Source: Candidatus Methanoperedens sp.
Lineage (GTDB): Archaea > Halobacteriota > Methanosarcinia > Methanosarcinales > Methanoperedenaceae
Direction of reading: 5' to 3'
DNA: 53,534 nucleotides
Assembly (NCBI GenBank): GCA_026552955.1
Contig: JAPMTS010000008.1
Location: 1-53,534 of the forward strand
Below the pieces are notes generated by a model that was not told where the DNA came from, ran no database searches, and was given only the letters and a program-made list of their open reading frames with translations. The stretch's first letter is position 1; each line of letters begins with the position of its first letter. The translations under genes and the position numbers were made by a program. Below are positions 23,717 to 32,676 of the stretch, piece by piece.

Positions 23717-24927
23717 GCGATTTTGGCTCTCCTTCGCTTCATTATTATGAAAAATCCGACAATAATTATAATAACTGTCCCAAAAATTATCATTATGGGG
23801 ACCAATGATGATTTTCCGGCATCTCCTGCCTGGAATGGGCTTGACCCGTTAAGCTTTACGACCAATGTTTCTGATTCATGCCAGTTATTGCCGTTCTTGA
23901 ACCTGACTTTGAATCCTACATTCTCCTCTTTCCTGGCCAAAATATCGAACTTAACAGTAAATAGTTCATCCGGGTCCATCGTGCCTATGAAATATTCCGC
24001 TGGCTCAAATGTCGCATTGCCCTGTGGAATAACAGTTGCAGCATTCAGGGAATTTGGCCTGTTATTTGCCACGCTCAGTATTATCCCGCCCGGATTCAAT
24101 TTCGGTGTCTCGGAAAGTGTGCTCTGGATCGAGGAAGAATCCACTCTTATGGGTATTTTAAGGTTAAGACTGTAAAGTCTTGCGGCCCCTTTCAGGTTAA
24201 AATCTAGAAAATAGGTACCATCAGGTGTATTGTTCTTGATCTTTATCGAAAAAGGAAGATCAATTGAGTCGCCAGGTCCTATAATACCAGCGTTATAATA
24301 TGGGTCGCTTGTCACTTCTATGAATTCATTCCCCATAAGTTGCGCCGATTGTATCTGGGCATTCATGCTGTAATCTTTATTATCCATTTTTATCGTATAT
24401 TCGGTCGCGCTGTTCTTGAGGGACAATGTAACTGTGCCGCTGTCTCCTGACATCAGGACTTCGGGGAATAATGCTGATTTCTCAAGTCTTACAGTACCTC
24501 TTGCATCCACAATATCGGTTCCGATTTCTATATCAAATTCCCTTTTCGTAAATCCATTCTCCAGTATTCTATATCCGATCTCAAGAGTGTTCGTACCTAC
24601 AAAGGCGTTCTTATCAGCATGCAGTGTATATTTATAGACAAATTCATCATTTTTACGTATGGTCCCTGGATTTCTTATGGCACTTTCACCTGGTTTTATT
24701 GAGAAAGGATATGTTGGTATGAACTCAATAGTTGCTCCACTCACATCGTTCTCACCGACGTTCTTGATCTGTACCCAAATGCTGAAATCCGTATCAGGAT
24801 TTACGGGATAGGGATCGTATTTTATAAGGTTGATCTTAAGCGCGTCTTCACCCATATCAGCTTGTGAAACGCCTGTAAAAAATAATATTATTAATATTAT
24901 CAGTATTGATCTAATTTTGTCGAACAT
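23713..24927 (-). CDS. COG1361-type exported protein with CARDB-like domains
   Basis: 404 residues: signal peptide (SILIILIILFFTGVSQA), three consecutive beta-sandwich repeats of about 110 residues (for example LKINLIKYDPYPVNPDTDFSIWVQIKN), then a C-terminal membrane helix and basic end (MKRRRAKIA). Architecture matches COG1361 S-layer-like proteins that accompany MacB-type permeases in archaea. It probably acts outside the cell as partner of the permease encoded directly downstream. Confidence 0.85.
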   Translation of the reverse strand: MFDKIRSILIILIILFFTGVSQADMGEDALKINLIKYDPYPVNPDTDFSIWVQIKNVGENDVSGATIEFIPTYPFSIKPGESAIRNPGTIRKNDEFVYKYTLHADKNAFVGTNTLEIGYRILENGFTKREFDIEIGTDIVDARGTVRLEKSALFPEVLMSGDSGTVTLSLKNSATEYTIKMDNKDYSMNAQIQSAQLMGNEFIEVTSDPYYNAGIIGPGDSIDLPFSIKIKNNTPDGTYFLDFNLKGAARLYSLNLKIPIRVDSSSIQSTLSETPKLNPGGIILSVANNRPNSLNAATVIPQGNATFEPAEYFIGTMDPDELFTVKFDILARKEENVGFKVRFKNGNNWHESETLVVKLNGSSPFQAGDAGKSSLVPIMIIFGTVIIIIVGFFIIMKRRRAKIA

Positions 24928-26098
24928 ATGTTATCAGCTCCTTGATGGTTGGTTTTTTTCCGTACATCAGCAGGCTTGCCCTGAAGATCCTTGCAGAAAT
25001 CTCCATAATAAAATAAGCTGAAACTGCCAGGACAAGTATGCTGATCATCAATTCATAAAGAGGTACATCTGTTGTTGAGAGCCTCATTATCATTGCTATT
25101 GGTGAGGTCAGGGGAAAAATGCTAAGGGCAATTGCAAGACCTTCATTCGGGTTTGAGAATATAAATTGTGAAAACATCATAGGAAATGCCCCTGCTAACG
25201 AAAATATGCCTGCTATCTGCTGCCCCTCCCTTGAAGTCGTGGCAACTGCCCCAACGCCTGCCATTATGCTTGCAAATACTAAATAACCCATCAAAAAATA
25301 CATAATTCCGGCTAGCAGCAATGGAATGGAGATGTGGATCTGTGAAACAATAAGAAGAAGAGCTACAGGATTAATTAATATTATAACAGCAGCCAGTACC
25401 AGGTATATCAGTACCTGCGTGAGTCCCAGAGCTCCAAGACCAATAATTTTTCCTTTGAGGAGATCCTCATGAGAAACAGATGATAGTATTATTTCCATTA
25501 TTTTGTTCTCTTTTTCTTCGATAACGCTCTGAAGGAGAAAACCCGAAGAAGCGAATATAGATAGGGTAAAAAGCATTGCAAAAGCTAAAGGTATTATCAG
25601 GATAGTAAATCCGCTGTCCTCGCTTTTGGGACCATTTTCGTTAAGAGTGAAATATTCGCTGTCTATCGGCTTCTTTACTCTCTGGATAATGTCGGGAGGC
25701 TCATTTTTTAAAAGATTATCAAGAAGAAAGTTATTGATCTGCCCTTCGATCTTCATATTATTTGCAAAGTCCTTCCGGGAAGAATATATGAAGATTTTTC
25801 CTGTCGCTGTATAATTTTCGGGGATGACAAAGTAATTAGTTATTTCATTGTCCAGAAGATCTTTCCTTGCAAGTTCCTCATCGGTGTATTTTGTCAGGTT
25901 TGAAGAATCAAAAAGACCGGTCCTGTCGATGTAGCCTATGTTATTCTCTTCACTTTGTGTCCCTATACCCATGAATAAAAACGAAATTCCCATGATCGCA
26001 AGGAAAAAAAGCGGAAGCCCGAATGTTACAAAAAGAAATTCCTTTCGCTTGATATTCGTTAGATATTCATGCTTTGCTATTATGCGCCATTTGCTCAT
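24911..26098 (-). CDS. ABC-2 type transporter permease (NatB-like)
   Basis: 395 residues. An N-terminal helix after KHEYLTNIKRKEFLFVTFGLP, a long extracellular loop, then six helices with EEKENKIMEIILSSVSHEDLLKGKIIG, the NatB/ABC-2 signature. It pairs with the ATPase at 26095-26985 (4-base overlap) and overlaps the downstream CARDB gene by 17 bases. NatAB-type systems export sodium or other cations or drugs; the substrate here is unknown. Confidence 0.88.
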   Translation of the reverse strand: MSKWRIIAKHEYLTNIKRKEFLFVTFGLPLFFLAIMGISFLFMGIGTQSEENNIGYIDRTGLFDSSNLTKYTDEELARKDLLDNEITNYFVIPENYTATGKIFIYSSRKDFANNMKIEGQINNFLLDNLLKNEPPDIIQRVKKPIDSEYFTLNENGPKSEDSGFTILIIPLAFAMLFTLSIFASSGFLLQSVIEEKENKIMEIILSSVSHEDLLKGKIIGLGALGLTQVLIYLVLAAVIILINPVALLLIVSQIHISIPLLLAGIMYFLMGYLVFASIMAGVGAVATTSREGQQIAGIFSLAGAFPMMFSQFIFSNPNEGLAIALSIFPLTSPIAMIMRLSTTDVPLYELMISILVLAVSAYFIMEISARIFRASLLMYGKKPTIKELITYVRQN

Positions 26099-26985
26099 GT
26101 TCCCTCAACCACCTGGATAAATATTTCATTAAGAGAAGGTGTTGACATCTCGAATTTATTGACCCTGACCATTTCTGCAAGAATTTTCAATATGACCTGT
26201 GAGTCTGTTCCGGATTCCAGTATTAATTCTGCATAATTACCGGAGTTATTCATTTTTATAATACCGGAAATATTTTTCAGATCCCCTTCGAAATCAAGGA
26301 GAATTGTGTTTTTACCGTAACGTGATTTGATCTCATCAATGCTGCCATACAGAACCCCTTTTCCTCTGTTTATCATGAATATCCTGCTGCACATCTGTTC
26401 TACCTGCTCCATCATGTGTGTGCTGATAAGAATGGTCTTTCCAGCTTTGCCAAGTTCAATTATCATATCCTTTACAAGTTTCATATTAACGGGGTCAAGA
26501 CCGCTGAAAGGTTCATCCAGGATTATGAAATCCGGATCATGTATGATTGATGCTATTATCTGGATCTTCTGCTGCATCCCCTTGCTCAGGTCAGAGATCT
26601 TTTTATCCTTATGAGTTATCATACCCATTTTTTCAAGAAGCATCCCTGCTCTCTCTTTTGAATCCTTCTCTTTTAATGCGCCAAGATACAGCAGGGTCTC
26701 AAAGACGGTGAGTTTTTTATAAAGCCCCCGTTCTTCCGGCAAATAGCCGATCAGGTTCTTTGTTTCTTCACAAAAGCTGGCATTTCGGATCATGATTTCT
26801 CCTGAATCCGGCCTTAGTATATCAAGAAGCATCCGTATTATCGTGGTCTTTCCCGCCCCGTTGGGACCAATAAGCCCGAAAACCTCACCTTTCTTGATGT
26901 CAAATGAGATATCTCTGACCACATTTTGCCCGTTGAAAGATTTTGATAGTCGGAAGATTTCAATGGTCTTCTCCATTTTATCCAT
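26095..26985 (-). CDS. ABC transporter ATP-binding protein (NatA-like)
   Basis: 296 residues. Walker A GPNGAGKTT, signature ISDLSKGMQQK, Walker B PDFIILDEPFSGLD and the H-loop STHMMEQ are all present, with the C-terminal DUF4162-like extension typical of NatA/CcmA-type proteins. It energises the permease at 24911-26098. Confidence 0.92.
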   Translation of the reverse strand: MDKMEKTIEIFRLSKSFNGQNVVRDISFDIKKGEVFGLIGPNGAGKTTIIRMLLDILRPDSGEIMIRNASFCEETKNLIGYLPEERGLYKKLTVFETLLYLGALKEKDSKERAGMLLEKMGMITHKDKKISDLSKGMQQKIQIIASIIHDPDFIILDEPFSGLDPVNMKLVKDMIIELGKAGKTILISTHMMEQVEQMCSRIFMINRGKGVLYGSIDEIKSRYGKNTILLDFEGDLKNISGIIKMNNSGNYAELILESGTDSQVILKILAEMVRVNKFEMSTPSLNEIFIQVVEGT

Positions 26986-27652
26986 GCTCGATCATCCCAT
27001 CCTTTAACCTGATGATCCTGTCACAATTCCTGGCAAGCTCGGCATCATGGGTTACCATGAGAATCGTTCTTCCATCTGTATGGAGTTTATCAAATATTTG
27101 CATTATTTCCTGTCCTGTTTTTGAATCAAGATTCCCTGTTGGCTCATCGGCCAGGATGATCTCAGGTTCATTTGCAAGCGCCCGTGCGATTGCAACTCTC
27201 TGGCGCTGGCCGCCTGAGAGTTCAGGGGGTTTGTGGCGTGCCCTTTCACCAAGACCCAGCATTTCAAGAAGCACTTTTGCTCTTTTTTCCCTCATTTTCC
27301 CGGGAATATCCTGGTAAACCATAGGCATTTCTACGTTTTTTTGGGCGCTAAGACGTGATATCAGATTAAAAGTCTGAAAAACAAAACCTATCTTCTTCCC
27401 GCGTATCCTTGCTAGTTCGATATCTGATAACTTTGAAATGTCCATTCCTGTAATAAGTATTCTCCCCGATGTGGGCCTATCGAGGCATCCGATTAGATTC
27501 ATGAGCGTGCTCTTTCCACTCCCTGATGGGCCCATTATTGCTGCAAACTCACCACTATTGATGGCGAGATTGATATCGTTCAATACCGGTACATCGGTTT
27601 TCCCCAATTTGTACGATTTGGAAACCTTTTCGATATCCAAGACGGTCCTCAT
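26978..27652 (-). CDS. ABC transporter ATP-binding protein (LolD/MacB type)
   Basis: 224 residues from ATG 27652, which overlaps the stop of the Yip1-domain gene by 4 bases (ATGA). An upstream ATG at 27790 would run deep into that gene and is not used. It has Walker A GPSGSGKST, Q-loop FVFQTFNLI, signature LSGGQRQRVA, Walker B ILADEPTGNLD and H-loop VTHD, all of the LolD/MacB class. It is the natural partner of the FtsX-type permease at 22505-23716, four genes on. Confidence 0.92.
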   Translation of the reverse strand: MRTVLDIEKVSKSYKLGKTDVPVLNDINLAINSGEFAAIMGPSGSGKSTLMNLIGCLDRPTSGRILITGMDISKLSDIELARIRGKKIGFVFQTFNLISRLSAQKNVEMPMVYQDIPGKMREKRAKVLLEMLGLGERARHKPPELSGGQRQRVAIARALANEPEIILADEPTGNLDSKTGQEIMQIFDKLHTDGRTILMVTHDAELARNCDRIIRLKDGMIEHG

Positions 27653-28302
27653 AGGATGCCGGTACCTCTGAAGGTCCATATTAATGAAATGACATTGAAG
27701 AACAAAGGAATTGCTGCAATTATTGCTGATGAATTGGATGAAAGCTTTTGGGAGCTCATTATTCCGAAATATAAAAGAATTGTAGACCATAAATAAATTA
27801 TTATACCAGCAAGCCCTGAAACTAAAAAATATGAATTTGAATATAATTCTTTCATTCCAGATGGATCGACAGTTAAGATAGTTATCGTCTGAGGCTCGAT
27901 CAATGAAAAAATCCCTATGCTGATAATCCCATCAAAAATCAAGGGAAGCATACTGAATCCCACGATCGTGATCATCTGGGGATAGAACTTTCCTTCACCT
28001 CCTGCAGCCATTGACAAAAGGTGAATTACTCCGGTAACGATTATCCAGATAATAAACGGTGCTATCAATGCGGCAACTATAGTGGATACGGTCATCAGGG
28101 ATTGCATCGAAGATGGCATATCATCAAGCCCTTCGAAAACATATGTGATCTTATATGACTGAATATATGCGGCGATAGCAGTGAGGATCGCATAAATCCC
28201 GATAATCATTACAGCTTCCTCGATCATAGGCTGTTCTGATATATTATTCATATTCTTTTTTGGTTCTGAAATAATCCCTTTTACTCTTTCAATAAAATTC
28301 AT
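27649..28302 (-). CDS. Yip1-domain membrane protein
   Basis: 217 residues with five hydrophobic segments. MNFIERVKGIISEPKKNM, and later GVIHLLSMAAGGEGKFYPQMITIVGFSMLP, are typical for archaeal Yip1-family (PF04893) proteins. The function is unknown; genes of this family are common in envelope operons. Confidence 0.82.
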   Translation of the reverse strand: MNFIERVKGIISEPKKNMNNISEQPMIEEAVMIIGIYAILTAIAAYIQSYKITYVFEGLDDMPSSMQSLMTVSTIVAALIAPFIIWIIVTGVIHLLSMAAGGEGKFYPQMITIVGFSMLPLIFDGIISIGIFSLIEPQTITILTVDPSGMKELYSNSYFLVSGLAGIIIYLWSTILLYFGIMSSQKLSSNSSAIIAAIPLFFNVISLIWTFRGTGIL

Positions 28303-28329
28303 ATTTCTCCATGTTTTCCCCTATTAGCA

Positions 28330-28908
28330 TCAATTTACAGTTCCGCTTTCTTTCCAGACTTGAATTACTTTTCTTTCATCAGGGTCAATGAGGGCTGAAA
28401 TCCCTTTCCAGGTTACACTTAAAAGTGTTTTTGGCCCATAAAATTTTTGAGATGTTCCGGACAATATCCTTTTCACGGAAGGGCTGCCGGAATTTCTCAC
28501 CGATGTTGCCACATCACGGTCAGTAAGCGCAATCGTGATAGCTTCATTTTTGTACTTCAAAGGTACTGCTTCAAGCAGATAACCTGTCAATAGCAATTCA
28601 TTGTTTTCATATACAAAATCGTATATATCTGGATTATCCGATTCAAGAGTTGTGGCTATTACACTAATATACATCTCTTTGACATCGCCTTTTGAAGTAA
28701 TATTCACCATTTCATATTCTGTCTTATAGGGGACAATTTCCAGGAAAAGTAATTCTTCTATCTTTGCAGCATTATCAGGTTGTTCATCCGACCATTGAAG
28801 ATTATGTACCCATTCCGGCCTTGTATTTGACTTTTCCGGATCAAGAGCCAACCCTATACCAAGCCCGAAGATTAGCAAAATGATGGTAATTATTGTCCCC
28901 GGCTTCAT
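28330..28908 (-). CDS. Exported protein of unknown function
   Basis: 192 residues with an N-terminal signal or anchor helix (TIITIILLIFGLGIGLALD) and a mixed alpha/beta mature part with no motif that I recognise. It sits between the NEW3-domain gene (33-base gap) and the Yip1 gene (27-base gap) in the same operon, so it is probably an extracytoplasmic accessory protein of that system. Confidence 0.75.
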   Translation of the reverse strand: MKPGTIITIILLIFGLGIGLALDPEKSNTRPEWVHNLQWSDEQPDNAAKIEELLFLEIVPYKTEYEMVNITSKGDVKEMYISVIATTLESDNPDIYDFVYENNELLLTGYLLEAVPLKYKNEAITIALTDRDVATSVRNSGSPSVKRILSGTSQKFYGPKTLLSVTWKGISALIDPDERKVIQVWKESGTVN

Positions 28909-28941
28909 GATATGACCTCCACAAAAAAAAAGAGGAGAGGA

Positions 28942-30189
28942 TTACTTCCCTATGGTTATGGAGTAATCAAATCTCTCTGTATTGTTCGGGAGCACTTCCA
29001 GCTTCCATTCGCCTTTCGAACCTTTTGTCTTATAGGTTTCAATAAGCTGGACACTGCTTTCCTGGTATATGCCCTTGCTGTCAAGTTCCCATGGCGGCAT
29101 TTCGCTACCCATGCTGACGCCTCCTTTTATAACGGTCTTTGTGACTTTGAGGCTAGCATTTCCGTTAGGACCAACAAGTTTCGTTTCGAATGAAGGCATT
29201 TTATTATTTGCCCTCATACCATACGGATATGGATTGGAGTATCCTGAACTTACTTCAATGGTCAATGGTGCAGTTTTTTCCATACTGAAAATTTTCACAA
29301 AGGCTTCAGTTGGTTGTCTCCAGACATTGAAGCTCAGTTGAACATTTCCTTCTTGTTCCCTGATAGAAGGATCATCGATATTCAGGTTTATGACTCCATT
29401 GTAGTAACCTTTCGAATCTTTGGGCACGTTGACATGCACTTTTACAACTTCGGTGGCTCCTGCAGGAACCTTCGAGGGAGCTGATAGTGTTATTGCATCA
29501 TCTGTGAAAGCTGTTGGCATCTGCCCATATGGATTATATGGATTATCATTACTCAATTTCGGGTCGATATTTATTGATTCATTTCCGATGTTCTTGAGTT
29601 TTATCTCATAATCATATTCTTTACCGGCTTGAAGACTATCATAAATATATTGTGGCGCTATCTGTATTTTTGGTGGAGTCCACACATCAAGTGAAAGCTG
29701 GAAAACATGGACATAACTGGGAACAGGCATTGGATATGGCATTGGATATGTTTCATTAGTGAATGCTATCTGTGCGCCTGAATTGCCTGAGGTGGCGTCA
29801 GAGGGCACGCTAACATTAACCGTGAATTTCTGGTTGCCTCCTGCTGGAATTTTTGCACTTCCCGGCTTGACAGATATCCATGCAGGATCCACATTTATTT
29901 GACCATAGGACATCATTACCGTATTGGGTTTGACACTCACGGTCTTATTCTCCTTGTTCTTGATCGTGACTGTCATTTCTTTACTATTTCCCGGCTGCAC
30001 GATGAAATTACCATACTGGGGGGAAATTTCAAGTTTTGTAAAGTCGGGCGGGAGCAGCTGGTCGGGCGGGAGCAGCTGGTCAGGCATACCCACTGGACTT
30101 GGATTTTCATTCACAACTTCGCTTGCCGCTAAACCTGTAAGCATAGCAAAGACAAGTATATATATTGACACACATCTGTATCTATTCAT
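28942..30189 (-). CDS. Secreted NEW3-like / COG1470 surface protein
   Basis: 415 residues: signal peptide (YILVFAMLTGLAASE), a PDQLLPPDQLLPPD linker created by a perfect 18-bp tandem duplication, and two or more beta-sandwich domains of the NEW3/COG1470 type (KLEISPQYGNFIVQPGNSKEMTVTIKN; IQIAPQYIYDSLQAGKEYDYEIKLKN). There is no C-terminal anchor. It heads the eight-gene minus-strand operon and may bind surface polymers. Confidence 0.82.
   Translation of the reverse strand: MNRYRCVSIYILVFAMLTGLAASEVVNENPSPVGMPDQLLPPDQLLPPDFTKLEISPQYGNFIVQPGNSKEMTVTIKNKENKTVSVKPNTVMMSYGQINVDPAWISVKPGSAKIPAGGNQKFTVNVSVPSDATSGNSGAQIAFTNETYPMPYPMPVPSYVHVFQLSLDVWTPPKIQIAPQYIYDSLQAGKEYDYEIKLKNIGNESINIDPKLSNDNPYNPYGQMPTAFTDDAITLSAPSKVPAGATEVVKVHVNVPKDSKGYYNGVINLNIDDPSIREQEGNVQLSFNVWRQPTEAFVKIFSMEKTAPLTIEVSSGYSNPYPYGMRANNKMPSFETKLVGPNGNASLKVTKTVIKGGVSMGSEMPPWELDSKGIYQESSVQLIETYKTKGSKGEWKLEVLPNNTERFDYSITIGK
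30043..30078. repeat. Perfect 18-bp tandem duplication within the NEW3-like gene
   Basis: Two identical 18-base units (30043-30060 and 30061-30078) encode a doubled QLLPPD linker. The duplication keeps the frame. Confidence 0.85.
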
Positions 30190-30510
30190 TCTTTAACCTC
30201 CGTACTCTTATTTATTCAAGTTGGTCTAAAAATAGACAAACCCATACTTTATTAAACGCACTTACTAATAAATCTTGTGGCCGGAATTTCAATTCTTTGA
30301 TTAAAAATACCCCCTCAATGTATGACATCATCATTCTGGCAACGTCATGGGTGAGCTTCAATGAAACACTACCCCCTTTCATGTACGTGGTCTTCCTTAC
30401 CCCCTCGTTTTTAAAGGAGACGCATTGGAACAAAGATTGCGATGAGTGAACAGATTCGATTTAGTTAACGGGTATCAAGATCCTCCCAGCATTTTGGTGT
30501 ATTTCCCTGG

Positions 30511-30660
30511 GGTAACCCTGGGAAAGTAGTTGAATTCGTTAATCCAAGAAATACGAGTCAAAATTGTAGTGGTTGCCACAATCAAGTAATAAAAGTACGG
30601 TAGGAACTACCGGAATGAGAATCCTCAATAGAGATTCGATGCAGCGGGACGCCCAAGCTT
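30511..30660 (+). pseudogene. TnpB (IS605/IS1341 type) C-terminal relic
   Basis: The plus frame from about 30511 reads GNPGKVVEFVNPRNTSQNCS and GCHNQV, the start of the TnpB zinc ribbon (VNPxxTSQxCSxCG). The second cysteine pair is missing. A different frame from about 30597 gives STVGTTGMRILNRD, resembling the end of archaeal TnpB proteins. No RuvC residues remain. The rest of the 30190-30660 spacer has no gene I can support. Confidence 0.55.
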
Positions 30661-31593
30661 TTAGGGTTTGGGTAGTACAGATGGAAACGATGATATCGAA
30701 AAAAGCCTACCGAACGGACTTTCTAAAAAATAGCTTGTGAATGCAGAACCATCTGTCTTCTCACTGCCGAATAATAAGCGGGAAAGAGATGGCTTGTTGG
30801 CATATCCTATTTCAGGTTTTCCCACGATACCACCAAGTTTCGCAGCAATTTCAATAGCATCGTCAAGACTTCCCAGTTCATCCACAAGACCCAATTCCTT
30901 TGCTTTTGCGCCAGTGTATATCCTGCCGTCCGCAATATCCTTTACTTGGCTCAATGAGAGGTTCCTATCATCTGACACTTCTTTGACGAAACGGCCATAA
31001 GCTTCCGAGATTACCTGGTCTGCATACTGTTTTTCTTCATCTGATAATCCTTTCCAGTCCCCGCCCATGTCCTTTAATTCACCTGATTTGGCTATATAAA
31101 AAGATGTACCTTCCTTGTCGTAAAATTGCGACCTGTTCTGGAATTCCCATATCACGCCTATGCTTCCGGTCATTGTACCGGGATTTGCAATTATCTTATC
31201 TGCGGGTGCGCTTATGTAATATGCTGCACTGGCTGCTACATCACCCATAGAGACGACGATCGGCTTATTTATTTTTTTCATCGTGGATACTATTTCTTCA
31301 GCCGCTGCAGGAGAACCTCCCGGGCTGTTTATCCGCATAACGATAGCTTTTATATCTTCATCTTCATCTGCGTCTTTCAAGCTTTTTGTTATTTCCTCAG
31401 ATGTCGCTATCCCAAAACCAGTGGGGATGCTGCCTGTCAGCATTAATCCCTGGACATAAATTACTTCAACCCTGTTACCTGAAATGCCCAGGTCTTTGCC
31501 ACCCAGGATCAAATAAAAGGCGCCTGTTATCAGGAACAACAAGAAAAGAACAGTGACAATATATATTAATATTTTTCTTGATGATTGGTTCAT
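30661..31593 (-). CDS. sppA: Signal peptide peptidase SppA-type (S49) protease
   Basis: 310 residues: an N-terminal membrane anchor (about 9-30) and a ClpP-like protease fold with IVMRINSPGGSPAAAEEI, then GDVAASAAYYISAPADKIIANPGTMTGSIG, where the Ser of AASAAYY is the usual nucleophile and a downstream Lys the base. This is the archaeal short SppA form that degrades cleaved signal peptides or membrane proteins. It stands alone on the minus strand. Confidence 0.88.
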   Translation of the reverse strand: MNQSSRKILIYIVTVLFLLFLITGAFYLILGGKDLGISGNRVEVIYVQGLMLTGSIPTGFGIATSEEITKSLKDADEDEDIKAIVMRINSPGGSPAAAEEIVSTMKKINKPIVVSMGDVAASAAYYISAPADKIIANPGTMTGSIGVIWEFQNRSQFYDKEGTSFYIAKSGELKDMGGDWKGLSDEEKQYADQVISEAYGRFVKEVSDDRNLSLSQVKDIADGRIYTGAKAKELGLVDELGSLDDAIEIAAKLGGIVGKPEIGYANKPSLSRLLFGSEKTDGSAFTSYFLESPFGRLFSISSFPSVLPKP

Positions 31594-31649
31594 TCGACTT
31601 AAAAAATGCTATCACTTAACAAATAGTTATGCATTTATTGAACCAGGAA

Positions 31650-31682
31650 TCTCCCGGCTTTAGCCATCGCTCAAGGGGAAGT
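31650..31682 (+). other. Possible IS605-type right end
   Basis: The sequence GGAATCTCCCGGCTTTAGCC and the following GGGGAAGTTAA resemble the hairpin ends of archaeal IS200/IS605/IS1341 elements. The stem is imperfect here. A TnpB relic lies 1 kb upstream, but the intact sppA gene lies between, so they need not belong together. Confidence 0.25.
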
Positions 31683-31692
31683 TAATGGTTAT

Positions 31693-31946
31693 ATGTCAAA
31701 GTTCTGGGATTTGTTTCTAATGCCGATAATATCTGTGGATTTGTTACTGCTCTTTATGTTTATACAAGGATAGACCCGCTGAAATCCAATATCCAGCAAT
31801 TCAAAAAACATTACGATGGATTTGTGGTCTTGATAATGGTTTTTATGTTTTATGTTTATCTTTTGATCTTTTTCTGGAACACAGGATATAGATTCAACAT
31901 GACCGAACTGGTTTATCGGAATAAGAACACCCTGGACGATGAGTAG
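31693..31946 (+). pseudogene. SdpI/DUF1648-like membrane protein fragment, frameshifted
   Basis: ATG 31693 opens SKFWDLFLMPIISVDLLLLF, and a frameshift occurs near 31770. The other frame continues IDPLKSNIQQFKKHYDGFVV and FWNTGYRFNMTELVYRNKNT to a stop at 31946. IDPLK, YDG and WNxGYRFNM are familiar from archaeal SdpI-type proteins, which are about 200 residues long. Only the N-terminal half remains. Confidence 0.55.
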
Positions 31947-32033
31947 TAATAATATTAAGCATGTGGAATGCGAACCGTTTTCATGAGGGTGTTGTATTTC
32001 AACCACAACATACTTTATCATGGTTGATGTGGT

Positions 32034-32252
32034 ATGTTATCGCAACATACTATCGGATTTGATACCACTTTTGGTGATATTTTATGTGATAATTCAGGTG
32101 ATCTTGTTGAGGTTAATTTTGATGCTGGTTTTATTGATTATTTTGATGCTAATTTTGATGATACTCTTAATGCCACTTTTGATGATGCTTTTGATGCCAT
32201 TTTTGATGCTAATTATGGTGATATTTCTGGTGATACTTCTGGTTATTTTTAA
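32034..32252 (+). CDS. Open frame over the 12-bp array (tetrapeptide repeat, F-D-x-x type)
   Basis: A 72-codon frame from ATG 32034 reads a tetrapeptide pattern (FDAN, FDDT, FDDA, FDAI, SGDT) through the whole array and then stops. A second frame (ATG 32020 to 32265) is also fully open and encodes almost only Leu/Ile/Met/Val. I cannot say which frame is used, or whether either is. No ribosome-binding site stands out. The product family is unknown. Confidence 0.3.
   Translation: MLSQHTIGFDTTFGDILCDNSGDLVEVNFDAGFIDYFDANFDDTLNATFDDAFDAIFDANYGDISGDTSGYF
32069..32248. repeat. Degenerate 12-bp tandem array, 15 units, no phase slips
   Basis: Fifteen consecutive 12-base units with consensus TTTTGATGATAN fill exactly 180 bases without insertion or deletion. 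Units near the centre are almost identical (TTTTGATGCTAA, TTTTGATGATAC). Outer ones are more diverged but keep the GATG/GGTGAT core. The array is bracketed by two near-identical blocks, TTGATGTGGTATGTTAT (about 32023) and TTGATGTGGTACGTTAT (about 32261). Confidence 0.8.
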
Positions 32253-32316
32253 TCACGCTCGTTGATGTGGTACGTTATGGAACATTGACTCCAATGCCAA
32301 CTCTACTAACGGGGGA

Positions 32317-32601
32317 ATGATTGCCCTCATTGGCGTGATTCTTTTATCATTCCTGAGCATAACTCAATCTCTTGAATTCGTGGCTAATATTGCAATTAAC
32401 AAATCATTAGCTAAAGGAATCGAAAATGGAAAAATCGTTCAGAATTTACCAGAAGGGAAATTCGGAGGTCGTATGGTTCCATTGTTTACACCTTTATCTC
32501 TTTTCTCTAAATTTCTTGATATTTTTTTCAGCAAGGCATATGCTTCACGGACGCCCCTGGCAAATCCCAAGACCATTTTCGCCATACGAAAGGATGAATA
32601 A
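32317..32601 (+). CDS. Uncertain small open frame
   Basis: Up to 94 residues, with one hydrophobic N-terminal segment (IALIGVILLSFLSITQSLEFVANIAI) and no recognised family. The frame extends upstream of the ATG to about 32267. It may be the tail of a decayed gene in this relic-rich stretch rather than a real gene. Confidence 0.25.
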   Translation: MIALIGVILLSFLSITQSLEFVANIAINKSLAKGIENGKIVQNLPEGKFGGRMVPLFTPLSLFSKFLDIFFSKAYASRTPLANPKTIFAIRKDE

Positions 32602-32676
32602 TAATAACATCATATTGGATTTATCTTGACCAACACATATATATCACGAATAACCATTATGAATCTGGAGAACTGA

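Noticed and set aside
27653-27790. Upstream 46-codon extension of the LolD-type ATPase
   Set aside because: It lies inside the Yip1-domain gene; the ATGA overlap at 27652 is the normal coupled start.
30212-30433. 73-codon minus-strand frame in the spacer upstream of the NEW3-like gene
   Set aside because: No family pattern and no ribosome-binding site; chance open frame.
31689-32021. 110-codon minus-strand frame
   Set aside because: The plus strand there encodes a recognisable SdpI-like relic; the minus frame is its shadow.
32069-32248. Considered as a CRISPR array
   Set aside because: The unit is 12 bp, contiguous and without unique spacers; it is a tandem repeat.
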